Shown here: positions 25,799 through 35,160 of the stretch, in pieces
Layout of the letters: each line of letters begins with the position of its first letter
How positions within the stretch are numbered: the stretch's first letter is position 1
Assembly: GCF_900115585.1 (NCBI RefSeq)
Contig: NZ_FOWZ01000001.1
Location: 1,013,461 to 1,077,460 of the forward strand
Source: Qipengyuania nanhaisediminis
GTDB lineage: Bacteria > Pseudomonadota > Alphaproteobacteria > Sphingomonadales > Sphingomonadaceae
DNA: 64,000 bases
Direction: 5' to 3'
The notes under the pieces: generated by a model
Databases searched by the model: none
What the model saw: only the letters and a program-made list of their open reading frames with translations
What the model was told of the DNA's origin: nothing
Translations under genes and position numbers: made by a program

Positions 25799-26578
25799 CT
25801 ACATTGTGAAGCCGGGCGGGAGGAACGCTTCCATCGGGCGTTCGGCCCCGGGCGTTCCGGCGACGACCCAATCCGTAATCGCATATCCTACAGGCGAATA
25901 GGCGATCAGCATCGAAACCACGAAGACGCCGGCGTAAATGCCGAGGCCCCACCAATAGGCCGGGTGGACATGCCCGAGTTTGCGCTTGTCGGCGATCATG
26001 CCGATCACGGGAAAGATCATCGTGACGATGGTGGTGATGGTCCACGCATTGGGAATCATCAAGGGCAGGGGGAGCAGGCGTCCGACGCCCGGCCCCAGCA
26101 GGATGGCCATGGAACACAGCATCAACCGCCGGTGCCAGCCGGTGTAGCGCTGGCGTCGCAAGGCCCAGAAGGCGAGGAAGCCGAAGCACCAGACCAGCGC
26201 GAAATTGCTGATGAGGAATTCGTTCACGTCGAAGAAGAACGGGCCGCCGGTCCGCTGCGCAACGACGACCATGATCAGGGATCCGGCCGCGACCATGAGC
26301 GGGACGAGGAAGTAGGCGAGTTTGCCCAGCTTGCGGTGCAGCGCCCAATTGCCCGAAGAGGCGGTGAAATGCTGGGCGAGGTAGAGCCCGATCCAAGACA
26401 TGAAGATGATGCCATGGACGTGATAGGCCCAGGGCACGTTGAAGCTGGACCGGCCCATCGCGAGGTTGAGCGAAAAGCCTGCGACGATAATCGTCGACAT
26501 GACGACAGCCATGATGGTGAAAAAGCGGGTATTGCCCCGGTCCGCAGTCGTATTCGGTTGAGCGGCAGTGGATGCCAT
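25799..26578 (-). CDS. Uncharacterised seven-helix membrane protein
   Basis: 259 residues with about seven membrane helices and very short loops. Several His and Arg residues border helices (YHVHGIIFMSW, LHRKLGKL, WHRRLMLCS), which may point to haem or metal binding, but no known cytochrome motif is clear. I chose ATG 26578 because GGAGGG is 7 bases upstream; an earlier in-frame start at 26602 is less well placed. It lies between the DUF4230 gene and nadA on the same strand. No function is assigned. Confidence 0.7.
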   Translation of the reverse strand: MASTAAQPNTTADRGNTRFFTIMAVVMSTIIVAGFSLNLAMGRSSFNVPWAYHVHGIIFMSWIGLYLAQHFTASSGNWALHRKLGKLAYFLVPLMVAAGSLIMVVVAQRTGGPFFFDVNEFLISNFALVWCFGFLAFWALRRQRYTGWHRRLMLCSMAILLGPGVGRLLPLPLMIPNAWTITTIVTMIFPVIGMIADKRKLGHVHPAYWWGLGIYAGVFVVSMLIAYSPVGYAITDWVVAGTPGAERPMEAFLPPGFTM

Positions 26579-26663
26579 CGTCGTTCCCTCCCCCAAGTTC
26601 ACGCGACCAGTCTTGTTTTTCGTTATGGCCTCAAAAGCTATCGGGGGAGCGAAGACCCGTCAA

Positions 26664-27359
26664 TTAGTCCTGCGGCGTTTCCCCATCGAAACGCACATTG
26701 ACTGTTATGTCCTCATAGCCCGCGACTTGTAGCGGGATGGCGAGGTTCTGACGCACCGCCTCTTTGGCAGCGCTGCGGGCCATGGCGATGACCTGGGGGT
26801 TCTTGGCAAACTCCGCCGCCTTGCGTTCGGCCTGGCGCGAATTGTTGCGGGCGAGATCGCTGCTCGCGTCGCGGCTGACGTAAGTGCCCTCGGTGAAGGT
26901 GGTCTGCGATCCTTCGTCGAGATTGGGGCGCGAAATCTTGAGCGCGGGCAGGATCACGTCGAGCGTGTCGCTGGCCTCATCCCATTCGAAGCGATCGCGA
27001 TCCATGCGCGAAAGGTCGAGGCGATATTCGACCGTCGCCGGAATGACTGCCGCCTGCCTGCTTTCGAGGAGGTCGACGCCCAGGACACCGCGCTTGTCGA
27101 CGCTCTCCGCCACGACTTCGAAGCGCGACGAGAACACGGTCAGCGAATTCTGCTTTTCGAACGCGAGCATGGCGCTGGCGACCGGATCGCCTTCTTCCTG
27201 GTGGAAGAACGCGCGCCAGCCGAGCCATGCGCAGGCGGCAATGAGGAGGATGACGATGAGCCACGGAACCGCCTGCACCCGCGCGAGCGATTGCTCCTTG
27301 CGCGGCGTCGCCACGGTGCCGGTTTCTAGGGTGTCTGCGTGCTTGGTTTTGTTTGCCAT
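26664..27359 (-). CDS. DUF4230 domain protein, single-pass membrane
   Basis: 231 residues: a short cytoplasmic tail, one membrane helix (about 32-50, PWLIVILLIAACAWLGW), then a DUF4230 domain with LTVFSSRFEVV near its start and many charged residues. The function of DUF4230 is unknown. The start ATG lies inside the end of the MBL hydrolase gene (34-base overlap), so expression is probably coupled, with GGAGAGG just upstream. Confidence 0.8.
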   Translation of the reverse strand: MANKTKHADTLETGTVATPRKEQSLARVQAVPWLIVILLIAACAWLGWRAFFHQEEGDPVASAMLAFEKQNSLTVFSSRFEVVAESVDKRGVLGVDLLESRQAAVIPATVEYRLDLSRMDRDRFEWDEASDTLDVILPALKISRPNLDEGSQTTFTEGTYVSRDASSDLARNNSRQAERKAAEFAKNPQVIAMARSAAKEAVRQNLAIPLQVAGYEDITVNVRFDGETPQD

Positions 27360-28216
27360 ACCTCTCCAGAACGCTGGACAAGTCCACGGCGTTCCAGATC
27401 GATGAGGTGGGCGGTAACCGACATCTTCGCCGCCCCATGCAGGCGTGCATCGAGGCCCTTGTACATCCTGGGCACGAAGTCTTTCGCTTCCAGCGGGCCT
27501 TCCTGCAAATGGCGCAGGATCTGGTTCTCGCGCTGGCGGCGGTGGCCGATCATCCCGCGAACCATCTGGCGCGGCTTTTCGATCGCCTCGCCATGCGCAG
27601 GATAATAGACCCTGTCCTCGCGGGCGTAGAGCTTTTCTAAGCTGGCCATGTAATCGGCCATGTCCCCGTCGGGCGGCACGACGACGCTGGTGGACCAGCC
27701 CATCACGTGATCGCCGGTGAACAGCGCGCCGCTTTCCTCCAGCGCGAAGCACAGGTGGTTCGACACGTGGCCGGGCGTCGCCACTGCGCGCAAGGTCCAG
27801 CCGGGGCCGGTCATCGCCTCTCCATCGGCCAGCACGCGGTCGGGTTCGTAAGTCCGGTCGAACGATGCGTCGGCGCGCGGACCGCTGTCGTCGAGCACGA
27901 GCGGGGCGCATCCGACGATGGGCGCACCTGTGCGCGCGGCAAGGGGGCGGGCGGCAGGCGAATGGTCGCGGTGCGTGTGGGTGCACATGATCGCGCAGAC
28001 GTGCTCGTCACCGATCGCCGCATCGAGCGCAAGGAGGTGTTCGGGATCGTCCGGACCCGGGTCGACCACCGCACAGCCGCCGCCGATGCCCACGACGTAG
28101 GACTGCGTGCCCGTATAGGTATAGGGCGAGGGGTTGGGGGCCAGCACGCGCCGCACCAGCGGTTCGAGCTGCTGCGCTTCGCCCGTGGGCCATGGTTTGG
28201 GAGGAGGGCCTGCCAT
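27326..28216 (-). CDS. MBL-fold metallo-hydrolase (LACTB2-like)
   Basis: 296 residues. The metallo-beta-lactamase domain has the metal motif THTHRDHS, the later GHVSNH and TGDHVMG histidine/aspartate sites and YYPAHGE. The C-terminal ~60 residues form the winged-helix-like end of the LACTB2/glyoxalase-II-like group. Relatives include ribonucleases and thioesterases, so the substrate is left open. It is divergent from glpK across a 62-base gap. Confidence 0.88.
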   Translation of the reverse strand: MAGPPPKPWPTGEAQQLEPLVRRVLAPNPSPYTYTGTQSYVVGIGGGCAVVDPGPDDPEHLLALDAAIGDEHVCAIMCTHTHRDHSPAARPLAARTGAPIVGCAPLVLDDSGPRADASFDRTYEPDRVLADGEAMTGPGWTLRAVATPGHVSNHLCFALEESGALFTGDHVMGWSTSVVVPPDGDMADYMASLEKLYAREDRVYYPAHGEAIEKPRQMVRGMIGHRRQRENQILRHLQEGPLEAKDFVPRMYKGLDARLHGAAKMSVTAHLIDLERRGLVQRSGEVWQTKPSTQTP

Positions 28217-28278
28217 GGGGTTGCATATGGGGGAGGTGGCGGTTCATGTCACCACCTGCCGGTGAAGAGGGAGAAATC

Positions 28279-29742
28279 ATGGCCGAGCGTATTCTTGTTC
28301 TCGACGCGGGAACGACGTCCACCAGGGCGATGGTCTTCGACAGGCAGGGCGGGCTGGAGGCGGTATGCCAGGCCGAACTGACGCAGCACTATCCGCGCCC
28401 CGGCTGGGTGGAACACGATGCGGCGGAAATCTGGGAAAAGACGCTTGGCTGCATGCGCGAAGCGGTGGGCGATGATGCGGGTCGTATCGCCGCCATCGGT
28501 ATTACCAACCAGCGCGAGACGGTCGTCGCCTGGGACCGGAACACTGGCGAACCCCTGGCGCGCGCAATCGTGTGGCAGGATCGCCGGACCTCCGGTTTCT
28601 GCGCTAAGCTCAAGGATGAAGGGCACGAACCGTCGGTCCAGCAGCGCACCGGCCTGCTGCTCGATCCGTATTTTTCTGGCACGAAGATGCGCTGGATGCT
28701 CGACAATGACGAGGCGGTGAAAGCCGCGCACGACAACGGCACGCTCGCCTTCGGCACGGTGGAGAGCTGGCTGGTCTTCAAGCTGTCGGGCGGGACGCAT
28801 ATTTCCGATGCCAGCAACGCCAGCCGGACGCTGCTTCTCGCACTCGATGGCGAGCAATTCGACGAGGATTTGTGCAAGCTGTTCGGCGTTCCGCGCGAAA
28901 GCCTGCCGCGGGTTGTCGATACGCATGGCGAACTTGCCGTCGCGACGGAAGAGTGGCTGGGGCAGGCTGTCCCCATCACCGGTCTCGTGGGAGACCAGCA
29001 GTCGGCAACCATCGGGCAGAGCTGCCTCTCGTTCGGCGAAACCAAGGCGACCTACGGGACGGGGGCCTTCGTCCTCACCAACAAGGGCAGCGACATTCCC
29101 CGCTCGGACCACCGGCTTCTCGGCACGGTCCTGCACCAGTCGGACGGGCAGCGGACCTATGCGATCGAGGGTGCCTGTTTCGTTGCCGGCAGTCTTATCA
29201 AGTACTTGCGCGACGAGCTGGGCCTCATCGAGAGCGCCGCGCAGACGGAAGAACTGGCACGGTCCATCGAGGACAGCGGCGAAGTGGTGATCGTGCCTGC
29301 GCTTGCCGGACTTGGCGCGCCGCACTGGATGCCCGAAGCGCGCGGCGTCATCTCGGGTCTCAGTTTCGCCAGCGGCAAGGCGCAGATCGCGCGCGCTGCG
29401 CTGGAGGCCATGGCGCACCAGACACATGACCTTGCGCAGGCATTCGCCGCCGATGGGGCGCCCTGGGCGAGCCTCAGGATCGACGGCGGGATGAGCGCCA
29501 ACGACTGGATGGCGCAGGATCTCGCCGACATTCTCGATATCGAGGTCGAGCGGCCGGAATTCGTGGAGACAACTGCGCTTGGTGCAGCGGTCTGTGCGGC
29601 CGTCGGGGCGGGGCTATATCCCTCGCTCGACGCGGCCGCGGCGCAGATGCGCGGCAAGGCCGATACCTTCACGCCGTCGATGGATGCGGACGTGCGCGAA
29701 GCCCGTCTAGCGCGCTACGCCAAGGCGCTGTCGGCTGCCTGA
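28279..29742 (+). CDS. glpK: Glycerol kinase GlpK
   Basis: 487 residues, FGGY family. It phosphorylates glycerol to sn-glycerol-3-phosphate. The start motif LDAGTTSTRAMVF, IVWQDRRT, VGDQQSATIGQ and the adenine-site ATYGTGAF are intact, as is the C-terminal ETTALGAAV. I chose the ATG at 28279, with GAGGGAG 5 bases upstream; open frame further upstream lacks homology. No glpF or glpD is adjacent. The stop abuts the stop of rcdA. Confidence 0.95.
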   Translation: MAERILVLDAGTTSTRAMVFDRQGGLEAVCQAELTQHYPRPGWVEHDAAEIWEKTLGCMREAVGDDAGRIAAIGITNQRETVVAWDRNTGEPLARAIVWQDRRTSGFCAKLKDEGHEPSVQQRTGLLLDPYFSGTKMRWMLDNDEAVKAAHDNGTLAFGTVESWLVFKLSGGTHISDASNASRTLLLALDGEQFDEDLCKLFGVPRESLPRVVDTHGELAVATEEWLGQAVPITGLVGDQQSATIGQSCLSFGETKATYGTGAFVLTNKGSDIPRSDHRLLGTVLHQSDGQRTYAIEGACFVAGSLIKYLRDELGLIESAAQTEELARSIEDSGEVVIVPALAGLGAPHWMPEARGVISGLSFASGKAQIARAALEAMAHQTHDLAQAFAADGAPWASLRIDGGMSANDWMAQDLADILDIEVERPEFVETTALGAAVCAAVGAGLYPSLDAAAAQMRGKADTFTPSMDADVREARLARYAKALSAA

Positions 29743-30204
29743 TCAGGCGGCGCCGAACGCGTCGGCAATACGGCCCCGGAGACTGCCGACCGGATCGTCA
29801 TTCGCCGCGTCGCGCGAACGTTGTTCACGGTCGAGCCGGGCCACACGGCCATGCAGGCGCTCGGTGTCGCGGATCAGGGAACGCACCTTGAGCGGAAGCC
29901 GCGCCATGTTGCGCGGGTCGGAGGGGCGCTCTTCGCCGAGCGTGCCGTGCTTCTTCAACTGCTCGCGGCTCAATTCACCGGAAAAATAGGCGCGCTGGTT
30001 GAGCAGCCAGGCCAGGGAATTCATTACCCGCGTCGTCGTGCGCAGGCCTTCGATCGACATCGCGATCCGGACTTCATTGGCTTCCAGGACCGGGTCCTGC
30101 GCATCGCTCAGGTCGAAGGCGGTCCGCGCCTCGTCCGCCAGAAGCAGCGCTTCGGCGTAGAGTTCTTCGACGATCTGCTGGGTTATGGCTGTGGATGCGA
30201 TCAT
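29743..30204 (-). CDS. rcdA: DUF1465 protein, RcdA-type protease adaptor
   Basis: 153 residues, all-helical, with DPVLEANEVRIAMSIEGLRTTTRVM and NQRAYFSGELS-type segments characteristic of PF07323. In Caulobacter the member of this family, RcdA, delivers CtrA and other substrates to ClpXP during the cell cycle. The symbol is assigned by family, not by tested function. I chose ATG 30204 because the family alignment begins there. It is convergent with and directly abuts glpK. Confidence 0.8.
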   Translation of the reverse strand: MIASTAITQQIVEELYAEALLLADEARTAFDLSDAQDPVLEANEVRIAMSIEGLRTTTRVMNSLAWLLNQRAYFSGELSREQLKKHGTLGEERPSDPRNMARLPLKVRSLIRDTERLHGRVARLDREQRSRDAANDDPVGSLRGRIADAFGAA

Positions 30205-30281
30205 GTGTCCGGGCCGATAGAGCAATACGCGCCCGTTTGCCAACGCGGTGGCGGGCTTGTCCCGCTAAGAGACGCGCGCGT

Positions 30282-30491
30282 TCAGGCGATGATATCGGGA
30301 ATGAGATTGTCCTCGATCACCGATATCCGGTCTTTCAGGATCAGCTTGCGCTTCTTCAGGCGCGCGATCTGGAGCTGGTCGGTAAAGCCGCCCTGGTCGC
30401 CCGCTTCGGTCAGCGCGGCGATCGCGACATCGAGGTCGCGATGCTCGCTACGCAGCATTTCCAGGCGTTTGCGCAGCTCTTGTTCGTTCAC
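30282..30491 (-). CDS. DUF465 (YdcH-like) protein
   Basis: 69 residues, predicted as a helical hairpin: RKRLEMLRSEHRDLDVAI, a short turn, then LKKRKLILKDRISVIED. This is the DUF465/YdcH pattern. The function is unknown. A second DUF465 gene starts 152 bases away on the opposite strand. Confidence 0.85.
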   Translation of the reverse strand: MNEQELRKRLEMLRSEHRDLDVAIAALTEAGDQGGFTDQLQIARLKKRKLILKDRISVIEDNLIPDIIA

Positions 30492-30643
30492 GGTCGTCTT
30501 CCCAAAATCTCGGCCTGTCGCATGACCCTAAGGCGGGGCTTTGTAAATTCACAATAGTATGATTTGATAATCGGTCTGCGGCTCGTTCCGCAATGGCACG
30601 AGTCGCTTCTAATGGGTCGCAAGCTCACGAAGGAGACAACCCG

Positions 30644-30799
30644 ATGCACTCATCCCATGTCGACGCACTGAAGGCCAAGCACGCCGGGCTCGAAGCTCGC
30701 CTGCACGATGAACAGACCCGCCCGGCGCCCGACATTGCGATGATCCAGAAGATCAAGAAGCAGAAGCTTCTGATCAAGGAAGAACTGGCCGCCAATTAA
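30644..30799 (+). CDS. DUF465 (YdcH-like) protein, second copy
   Basis: 51 residues. HVDALKAKHAGLEARLHDE followed by IQKIKKQKLLIKEEL is a short DUF465 helical hairpin. I chose the ATG at 30644, which has GAAGGAGA about 8 bases upstream; open frame to 30593 lacks a site. It is divergent from the other DUF465 gene. The AT-rich middle of the 152-base gap between them (about 30540-30570) is the likely promoter region. Confidence 0.85.
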   Translation: MHSSHVDALKAKHAGLEARLHDEQTRPAPDIAMIQKIKKQKLLIKEELAAN

Positions 30800-30881
30800 G
30801 AGGCCCGCATCGAAGGCGGGGCATGGCCTTGTGCCAGCGTCCCGCTTTCGCAACCCACCAATTTTGCTATAGCTGCGAGCC

Positions 30882-33152
30882 ATGTCAGCAGTTGCATCCG
30901 CTCGCCAGATTCTAACGCGCCTTCACGAAGTTATGGCCGGGCGCACGCACGCCCAGCACAAACTCGATCGCGTGGTCGAAATCATCGCCGATGCGCTGTC
31001 GAGCGAAGTGTGCTCGATCTACCTCCTGCGCGAAGGGGCACTCGAACTCTACGCCACTCGCGGCCTTAACCCCGAAGCGGTCCACGTCACCCGCATGGGC
31101 ATCGGCGAAGGGCTGACGGGCACGATCGCCCAGAACATCGAAACGCTGAACCTTGCGGAGGCCAAGGCGCACCCGGACTTCCTCTATCGCCCTGAAACGG
31201 GGGAGGAAAAGTTCCATTCCTTCGCCGGCGTGCCCATCGTCTACCGCGAGCGCGCGGTCGGCGTGCTGTGCGTCCAGCACATGGATCCGCGCAAGTACGA
31301 GGACGTCGAGATCGAGGCCCTGCAGACCACCGCCATGGTCCTGTCTGAGCTTATCGCCCACAAGGAACTGGTCGATGACGAGGCCGACCTGGACTTTGGC
31401 GAACCGTCGACCGAAATGGAGATTTTCGACGGCCTTACCCTGGTGAAAGGCCTCGCGGCCGGCGTCGCGGTCTTCCACCAGCCCCGCATCGAGATCGACC
31501 AGGTCATGGCGGAAGACGTCGAGGCCGAACGCCAGCGGGTCTACCGCGCCTTCGACAAGATGCGCGACCAGATCGATGCGATGGGCAAGGAGCCGGAATT
31601 CGGCAAGGGCGGCGAGCATGTGGAGGTTCTCGAGACCTACAAGATGTTCGCCTATGACGAAGGGTGGAGCCGCCGGATCAACGAAGCGATCGACAGTGGA
31701 CTGACCGCGGAAGCCGCGATCGAACGCGTCCAGCAGCGCACCCGGATGCGCATGCGCGAAATCGACGATCCGCTGCTGGCGGACCGGATGCACGATCTGG
31801 AAGACCTGTCGAACCGCTTGCTGCGCATCGTGTCCGGCCAGCTCGGGACCGCTGCTTCGCAAGGCCTGAGGCGCGATACCATCCTGATCGCCCGCAATCT
31901 CGGCCCTGCCGAACTGCTCGAATACGATCGGCGCCGGCTGAAGGGCGTGGTGCTGGAGGAAGGCTCGCTTACCGCCCATGTCGTGATCGTCGCGCGGGCG
32001 ATGGGTATCCCGGTGCTGGGGCGCGTACCCGGCTTCCGGTCGCGCGTGAGCGAAGGCGACGAGATCCTGGTCGATGCGGACAAGGGCACGGTCACCCTTC
32101 GCCCTTCGCAAACCATGCTCGATGCGTTCGAAGCGCGATTTGCGCGCAACCGCGAAAAGCAGGCGACGTATGCCGAATTGCGCGATGTCGAACCTTTCAC
32201 CCGCGACGGCACCCGCGTCACGGTGATGATCAATGCAGGCTTGCGCGACGATGTGAGCGCGCTGCAATTGACCGGGGCCGACGGCATCGGCCTATTCCGG
32301 ACAGAGTTCCAGTTCCTCGTCTCTTCGACGCTTCCCCAGCGCGAGCGGCAGATGCGGCTCTATCGCGACGTCCTCGATGCGGCGGACGGCAAGAAGGTCA
32401 TCTTCCGCACCGTCGATATCGGCGGCGACAAGGCAGTGCCCTATCTCGACAACAACACTGCCGAGCGGGACGAGAACCCGGCCATGGGCTGGCGAGCCCT
32501 GCGCCTGTCGCTGGAACGCGAAGGGTTGCTGAAGGCGCAGGCCCGCGCCTTGCTGGAAGCGGCTGCGGGACGGCAGCTTTCGGTCATGTTCCCGATGGTC
32601 AGCGAACCGTGGGAATTCGATGCGGCCAAGGCGATCTTCGAAGAGCAAGCCGATTTCCTTCGCCAGCGACGCCGCCACATGCCGGAAAGCATCGAATATG
32701 GCTGCATGCTCGAGGTGCCTTCGCTGGCCGAGGTGCTCGACCTGCTCCTGCCGAAGGTTTCGTTCATTTCTGTCGGCACAAACGACCTCACCCAGTTCCT
32801 GTTCGCAGCGGACCGGGCCAACCCCAAGCTGGCCGAACGCTATGACTGGCTCAGCCCTGCGATCCTGCGCTTCATGGACCGGATCGCGAAGAACATGGTC
32901 GGCTCCAAGGTCCGCTTGGCGGTGTGCGGGGAAATGGGCGGCAGGCGGTTGGAGGCATTGGCCCTGATGGGGCTGGGCTTTACGCGTTTCTCGATCACGC
33001 CCGCAGCGGTCGGCCCGATCAAGGAACTGGTGCGCAAGGTCTATCTGCCCGACCTGTCGGCACAGATGCAGCGCTGGTTGCTCAACCCTCCGGCGGATAT
33101 GCGGGCCGAGCTTACCCAGTGGGCGGCGGACAACGACATCGACCTCGACTGA
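30882..33152 (+). CDS. ptsP: PTS enzyme I of the nitrogen PTS (PtsP)
   Basis: 756 residues. An N-terminal GAF domain (about 20-160) precedes the enzyme I core. The phosphorylated His is 366 within SLTAHVVIVARAMGIPVLGR. The PEP-binding barrel has GLFRTEFQFL and the active-site Cys at 682 (AVCGEMGG). It takes phosphate from PEP and starts the Npr/EIIA-Ntr relay that regulates nitrogen and carbon physiology. No ptsO (NPr), ptsN or hprK is nearby. The ATG at 30882 has only a weak ribosome-binding site; a possible -10 (tatagc) is close upstream. Confidence 0.93.
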   Translation: MSAVASARQILTRLHEVMAGRTHAQHKLDRVVEIIADALSSEVCSIYLLREGALELYATRGLNPEAVHVTRMGIGEGLTGTIAQNIETLNLAEAKAHPDFLYRPETGEEKFHSFAGVPIVYRERAVGVLCVQHMDPRKYEDVEIEALQTTAMVLSELIAHKELVDDEADLDFGEPSTEMEIFDGLTLVKGLAAGVAVFHQPRIEIDQVMAEDVEAERQRVYRAFDKMRDQIDAMGKEPEFGKGGEHVEVLETYKMFAYDEGWSRRINEAIDSGLTAEAAIERVQQRTRMRMREIDDPLLADRMHDLEDLSNRLLRIVSGQLGTAASQGLRRDTILIARNLGPAELLEYDRRRLKGVVLEEGSLTAHVVIVARAMGIPVLGRVPGFRSRVSEGDEILVDADKGTVTLRPSQTMLDAFEARFARNREKQATYAELRDVEPFTRDGTRVTVMINAGLRDDVSALQLTGADGIGLFRTEFQFLVSSTLPQRERQMRLYRDVLDAADGKKVIFRTVDIGGDKAVPYLDNNTAERDENPAMGWRALRLSLEREGLLKAQARALLEAAAGRQLSVMFPMVSEPWEFDAAKAIFEEQADFLRQRRRHMPESIEYGCMLEVPSLAEVLDLLLPKVSFISVGTNDLTQFLFAADRANPKLAERYDWLSPAILRFMDRIAKNMVGSKVRLAVCGEMGGRRLEALALMGLGFTRFSITPAAVGPIKELVRKVYLPDLSAQMQRWLLNPPADMRAELTQWAADNDIDLD

Positions 33153-33210
33153 TTTCGTCGCGCAGCGCGCGCGGCTCGTCCCCAAGGCGTGATCGCGGCC
33201 CGATCAATGC

Positions 33211-33239
33211 TTGACAGGAAGGCCTCCGATCCCATTCTG
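33211..33239 (+). promoter_or_regulatory. Candidate sigma-70-type promoter before the RodZ-like gene
   Basis: ttgaca (33211-33216) is a perfect -35 hexamer. After 17 bases comes attctg (33234-33239), a weak -10. It lies about 52 bases before the RodZ-like gene, in a 138-base gap with no other gene. Confidence 0.45.
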
Positions 33240-33290
33240 GCGTCAACGGGAGCGGGAACACCCGCCGGGCACTAATCATTCGGGAATCGC

Positions 33291-34139
33291 ATGGAAGAAG
33301 ACGGCATCGTCGAAGAGGAGAGCGCGCGCATGGACCGCGTGGGTGACAGACTGCGCGCTGCGCGCGAGGCAAAAGGCCTCGAGCTTGAGCAGGTCGCGGC
33401 GGAGACCCGCATTCCTCAACGCCACCTTGAATCGATCGAGGCGGGCGACTTTGCGTCCCTGCCATCGCGCACCTATGCCATCGGGTTCAGCCGCACCTAT
33501 GCGCGCACGCTGGACCTCGACGAACGCGAAGTGCTCGACCAGGTGCGTGCCGAGCTTGCCGAGCACCGCGGCAATGTTGATGCCACTCCTGCGAAATTCG
33601 AGCCGGGCGATCCGGCACGTGTGCCGGGACGCGGGCTTGCGTGGTTCGCCGTGTTTGCGGCAATTCTCCTCATGGGCGGAATCTACGCTTTTTACCGCAG
33701 CTATTTTGCGCCCGGCCTGGGGCCCGCGCCGCTGCAGGATCCCGAAGAACAGTTTGCCGCTGCCGACAATCCGCAGGCGAGCGAGCCTGCTCCGGTGGCG
33801 CAGCCGACCGGTGGTCCGGTCGTCTTCACCAGCGAAATGGACGAGACATGGGTCAAGTTCTACGACGCCAGCGGTGAACGCCTCTACGAAGCGCAGATGA
33901 ATGCCGGCGACACCTATACCGTTCCCGCCGATGCGGAGGGTCCGCAGATATGGACCGGCCGCCCCTATGCGCTGGCGATCACGATCGGCGGACGTTCGGT
34001 GCCCAAACTGTCCGAAGAGGACGAGGTGGTGCGCGACGTTCCGGTCACAGCCGAGGCCTTGCTGGCCCGCCCGGCGCCCGAAGAAGCTGCCGATGCCGCT
34101 CCCGAACCGCCTGCCGGAGCGGCAACGCCTGCAACCTGA
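33291..34139 (+). CDS. RodZ-like helix-turn-helix / DUF4115 membrane protein
   Basis: 282 residues. A cytoplasmic Xre-like helix-turn-helix (about 17-90, LRAAREAKGLELEQVAAETR), one membrane helix (about 122-142, LAWFAVFAAILLMGG) and a periplasmic C-terminal beta domain (DUF4115, with TWVKFYDASGERLYEAQM) give the RodZ layout. RodZ links MreB to the wall-elongation machinery. The tail is Ala/Pro/Glu-rich. An internal ATG at 33330 with GAGGAG about 9 bases upstream is an alternative start. It is the first of three rightward genes with cpoB and tilS. Confidence 0.82.
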   Translation: MEEDGIVEEESARMDRVGDRLRAAREAKGLELEQVAAETRIPQRHLESIEAGDFASLPSRTYAIGFSRTYARTLDLDEREVLDQVRAELAEHRGNVDATPAKFEPGDPARVPGRGLAWFAVFAAILLMGGIYAFYRSYFAPGLGPAPLQDPEEQFAAADNPQASEPAPVAQPTGGPVVFTSEMDETWVKFYDASGERLYEAQMNAGDTYTVPADAEGPQIWTGRPYALAITIGGRSVPKLSEEDEVVRDVPVTAEALLARPAPEEAADAAPEPPAGAATPAT

Positions 34140-34226
34140 TCGCGGCGGAAAACCCGCTTCATCCCCTCGACAGTTTCGCGGGGGTAGGGCTAGATTCATA
34201 GTGATTTCGAATTGAGGAGAACGGGC

Positions 34227-35159
34227 GTGACATCGACCCGCATTGCACGTGGTTTCGGACTTGGCGCTATTGCCGTTGCACTGGTGGCGACTTCCATGCC
34301 GGCTGCGGCACAGGACGATTCCCAGACGCGCATTCGCAAGCTGGAAGCCGAAGTCCGGGCCTTGCAGCGCAAGGTCTTCCCGGGCGGGGACGGACGCTAT
34401 TTCGAGCCCGAGATTTCCGGACAGCCCGCCGCTCGCCCGAGCGTGAGCACGACGACTTCGACGACTGCCGTTACCGATATCCTCGCCCGCCTCGATGCGC
34501 TCGAAAGCCAGCTTCAGCGCCTGACCGCCCAGTACGAGGTCGGCGGCAATGCCATGCGCCTGCTCGAAGAGCGGATCGAAGCGCTTGAGGCGGCCAATGC
34601 TCCGGCCCCTTCCCCTGCGCCTGCGGCCACCACGCCTTCCAGCACGGCGTCGACTACGCGGCCTGCGGCAACGTCGACACCCACGCCGACGCCCACTCCG
34701 ACACCCGCTGCACAGCCCAGCGCAGAGCGTGTTGCGGCAGTCCAGGCGATCGCCAAGCCGCAGACTGACGATGCGGCAGATGACGAATATTCCTACGGTT
34801 TCCGCCTGTGGGACGCGGGCTTCTTCCCCGAAGCGCAGCAGCAGCTGACCCTGTTCGTGGAACGCTATCCCAGCCACTGGCGCGCGACCTATGGCCGCAA
34901 CCTGCTGGGCCGCGCATATCTGGACGATGGCAAACCGAACGATGCGGCTCCCTGGTTCCTGCGGAACTACCAGGCCGACAAGAACGCGCCGCGTGCAGGT
35001 GACAGCCTGCTCTATCTCGCCGAGGCGATGATTGCCCTCGACGATACGAAGCGCGCCTGCATCGCATTGGCCGAATTCGGCGAGACCTATCCTGCGCTGG
35101 CCGCAGGACGCTTGCAGAGCCAGTACGAACGCAATCTCGGCCGAGTGACCTGCAGCTGA
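34227..35159 (+). CDS. cpoB: Tol-Pal associated periplasmic protein CpoB/YbgF
   Basis: 310 residues: signal peptide to about residue 29 (AALATSMPAAAQ-type cleavage), a coiled-coil region (RIRKLEAEVRALQRK, then LDALESQLQRL), a Thr/Pro-rich linker with repeated TP units, and C-terminal TPR repeats typical of YbgF (RLWDAGFFPEAQQQLTLFV). CpoB coordinates outer-membrane constriction by Tol-Pal with peptidoglycan synthesis. I chose the GTG at 34227 because GAGGAG sits about 7 bases upstream. The tol-pal genes themselves are not in the window. Confidence 0.85.
   Translation: MTSTRIARGFGLGAIAVALVATSMPAAAQDDSQTRIRKLEAEVRALQRKVFPGGDGRYFEPEISGQPAARPSVSTTTSTTAVTDILARLDALESQLQRLTAQYEVGGNAMRLLEERIEALEAANAPAPSPAPAATTPSSTASTTRPAATSTPTPTPTPTPAAQPSAERVAAVQAIAKPQTDDAADDEYSYGFRLWDAGFFPEAQQQLTLFVERYPSHWRATYGRNLLGRAYLDDGKPNDAAPWFLRNYQADKNAPRAGDSLLYLAEAMIALDDTKRACIALAEFGETYPALAAGRLQSQYERNLGRVTCS
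34678..34713 (+). repeat. Thr-Pro codon repeat inside cpoB
   Basis: A run of alternating Thr and Pro codons (acacccacgccgacgccc type) encodes a flexible linker between the coiled coil and the TPR region. Such short-period coding repeats can vary in length between strains. Confidence 0.6.
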
Positions 35160-35160
35160 C

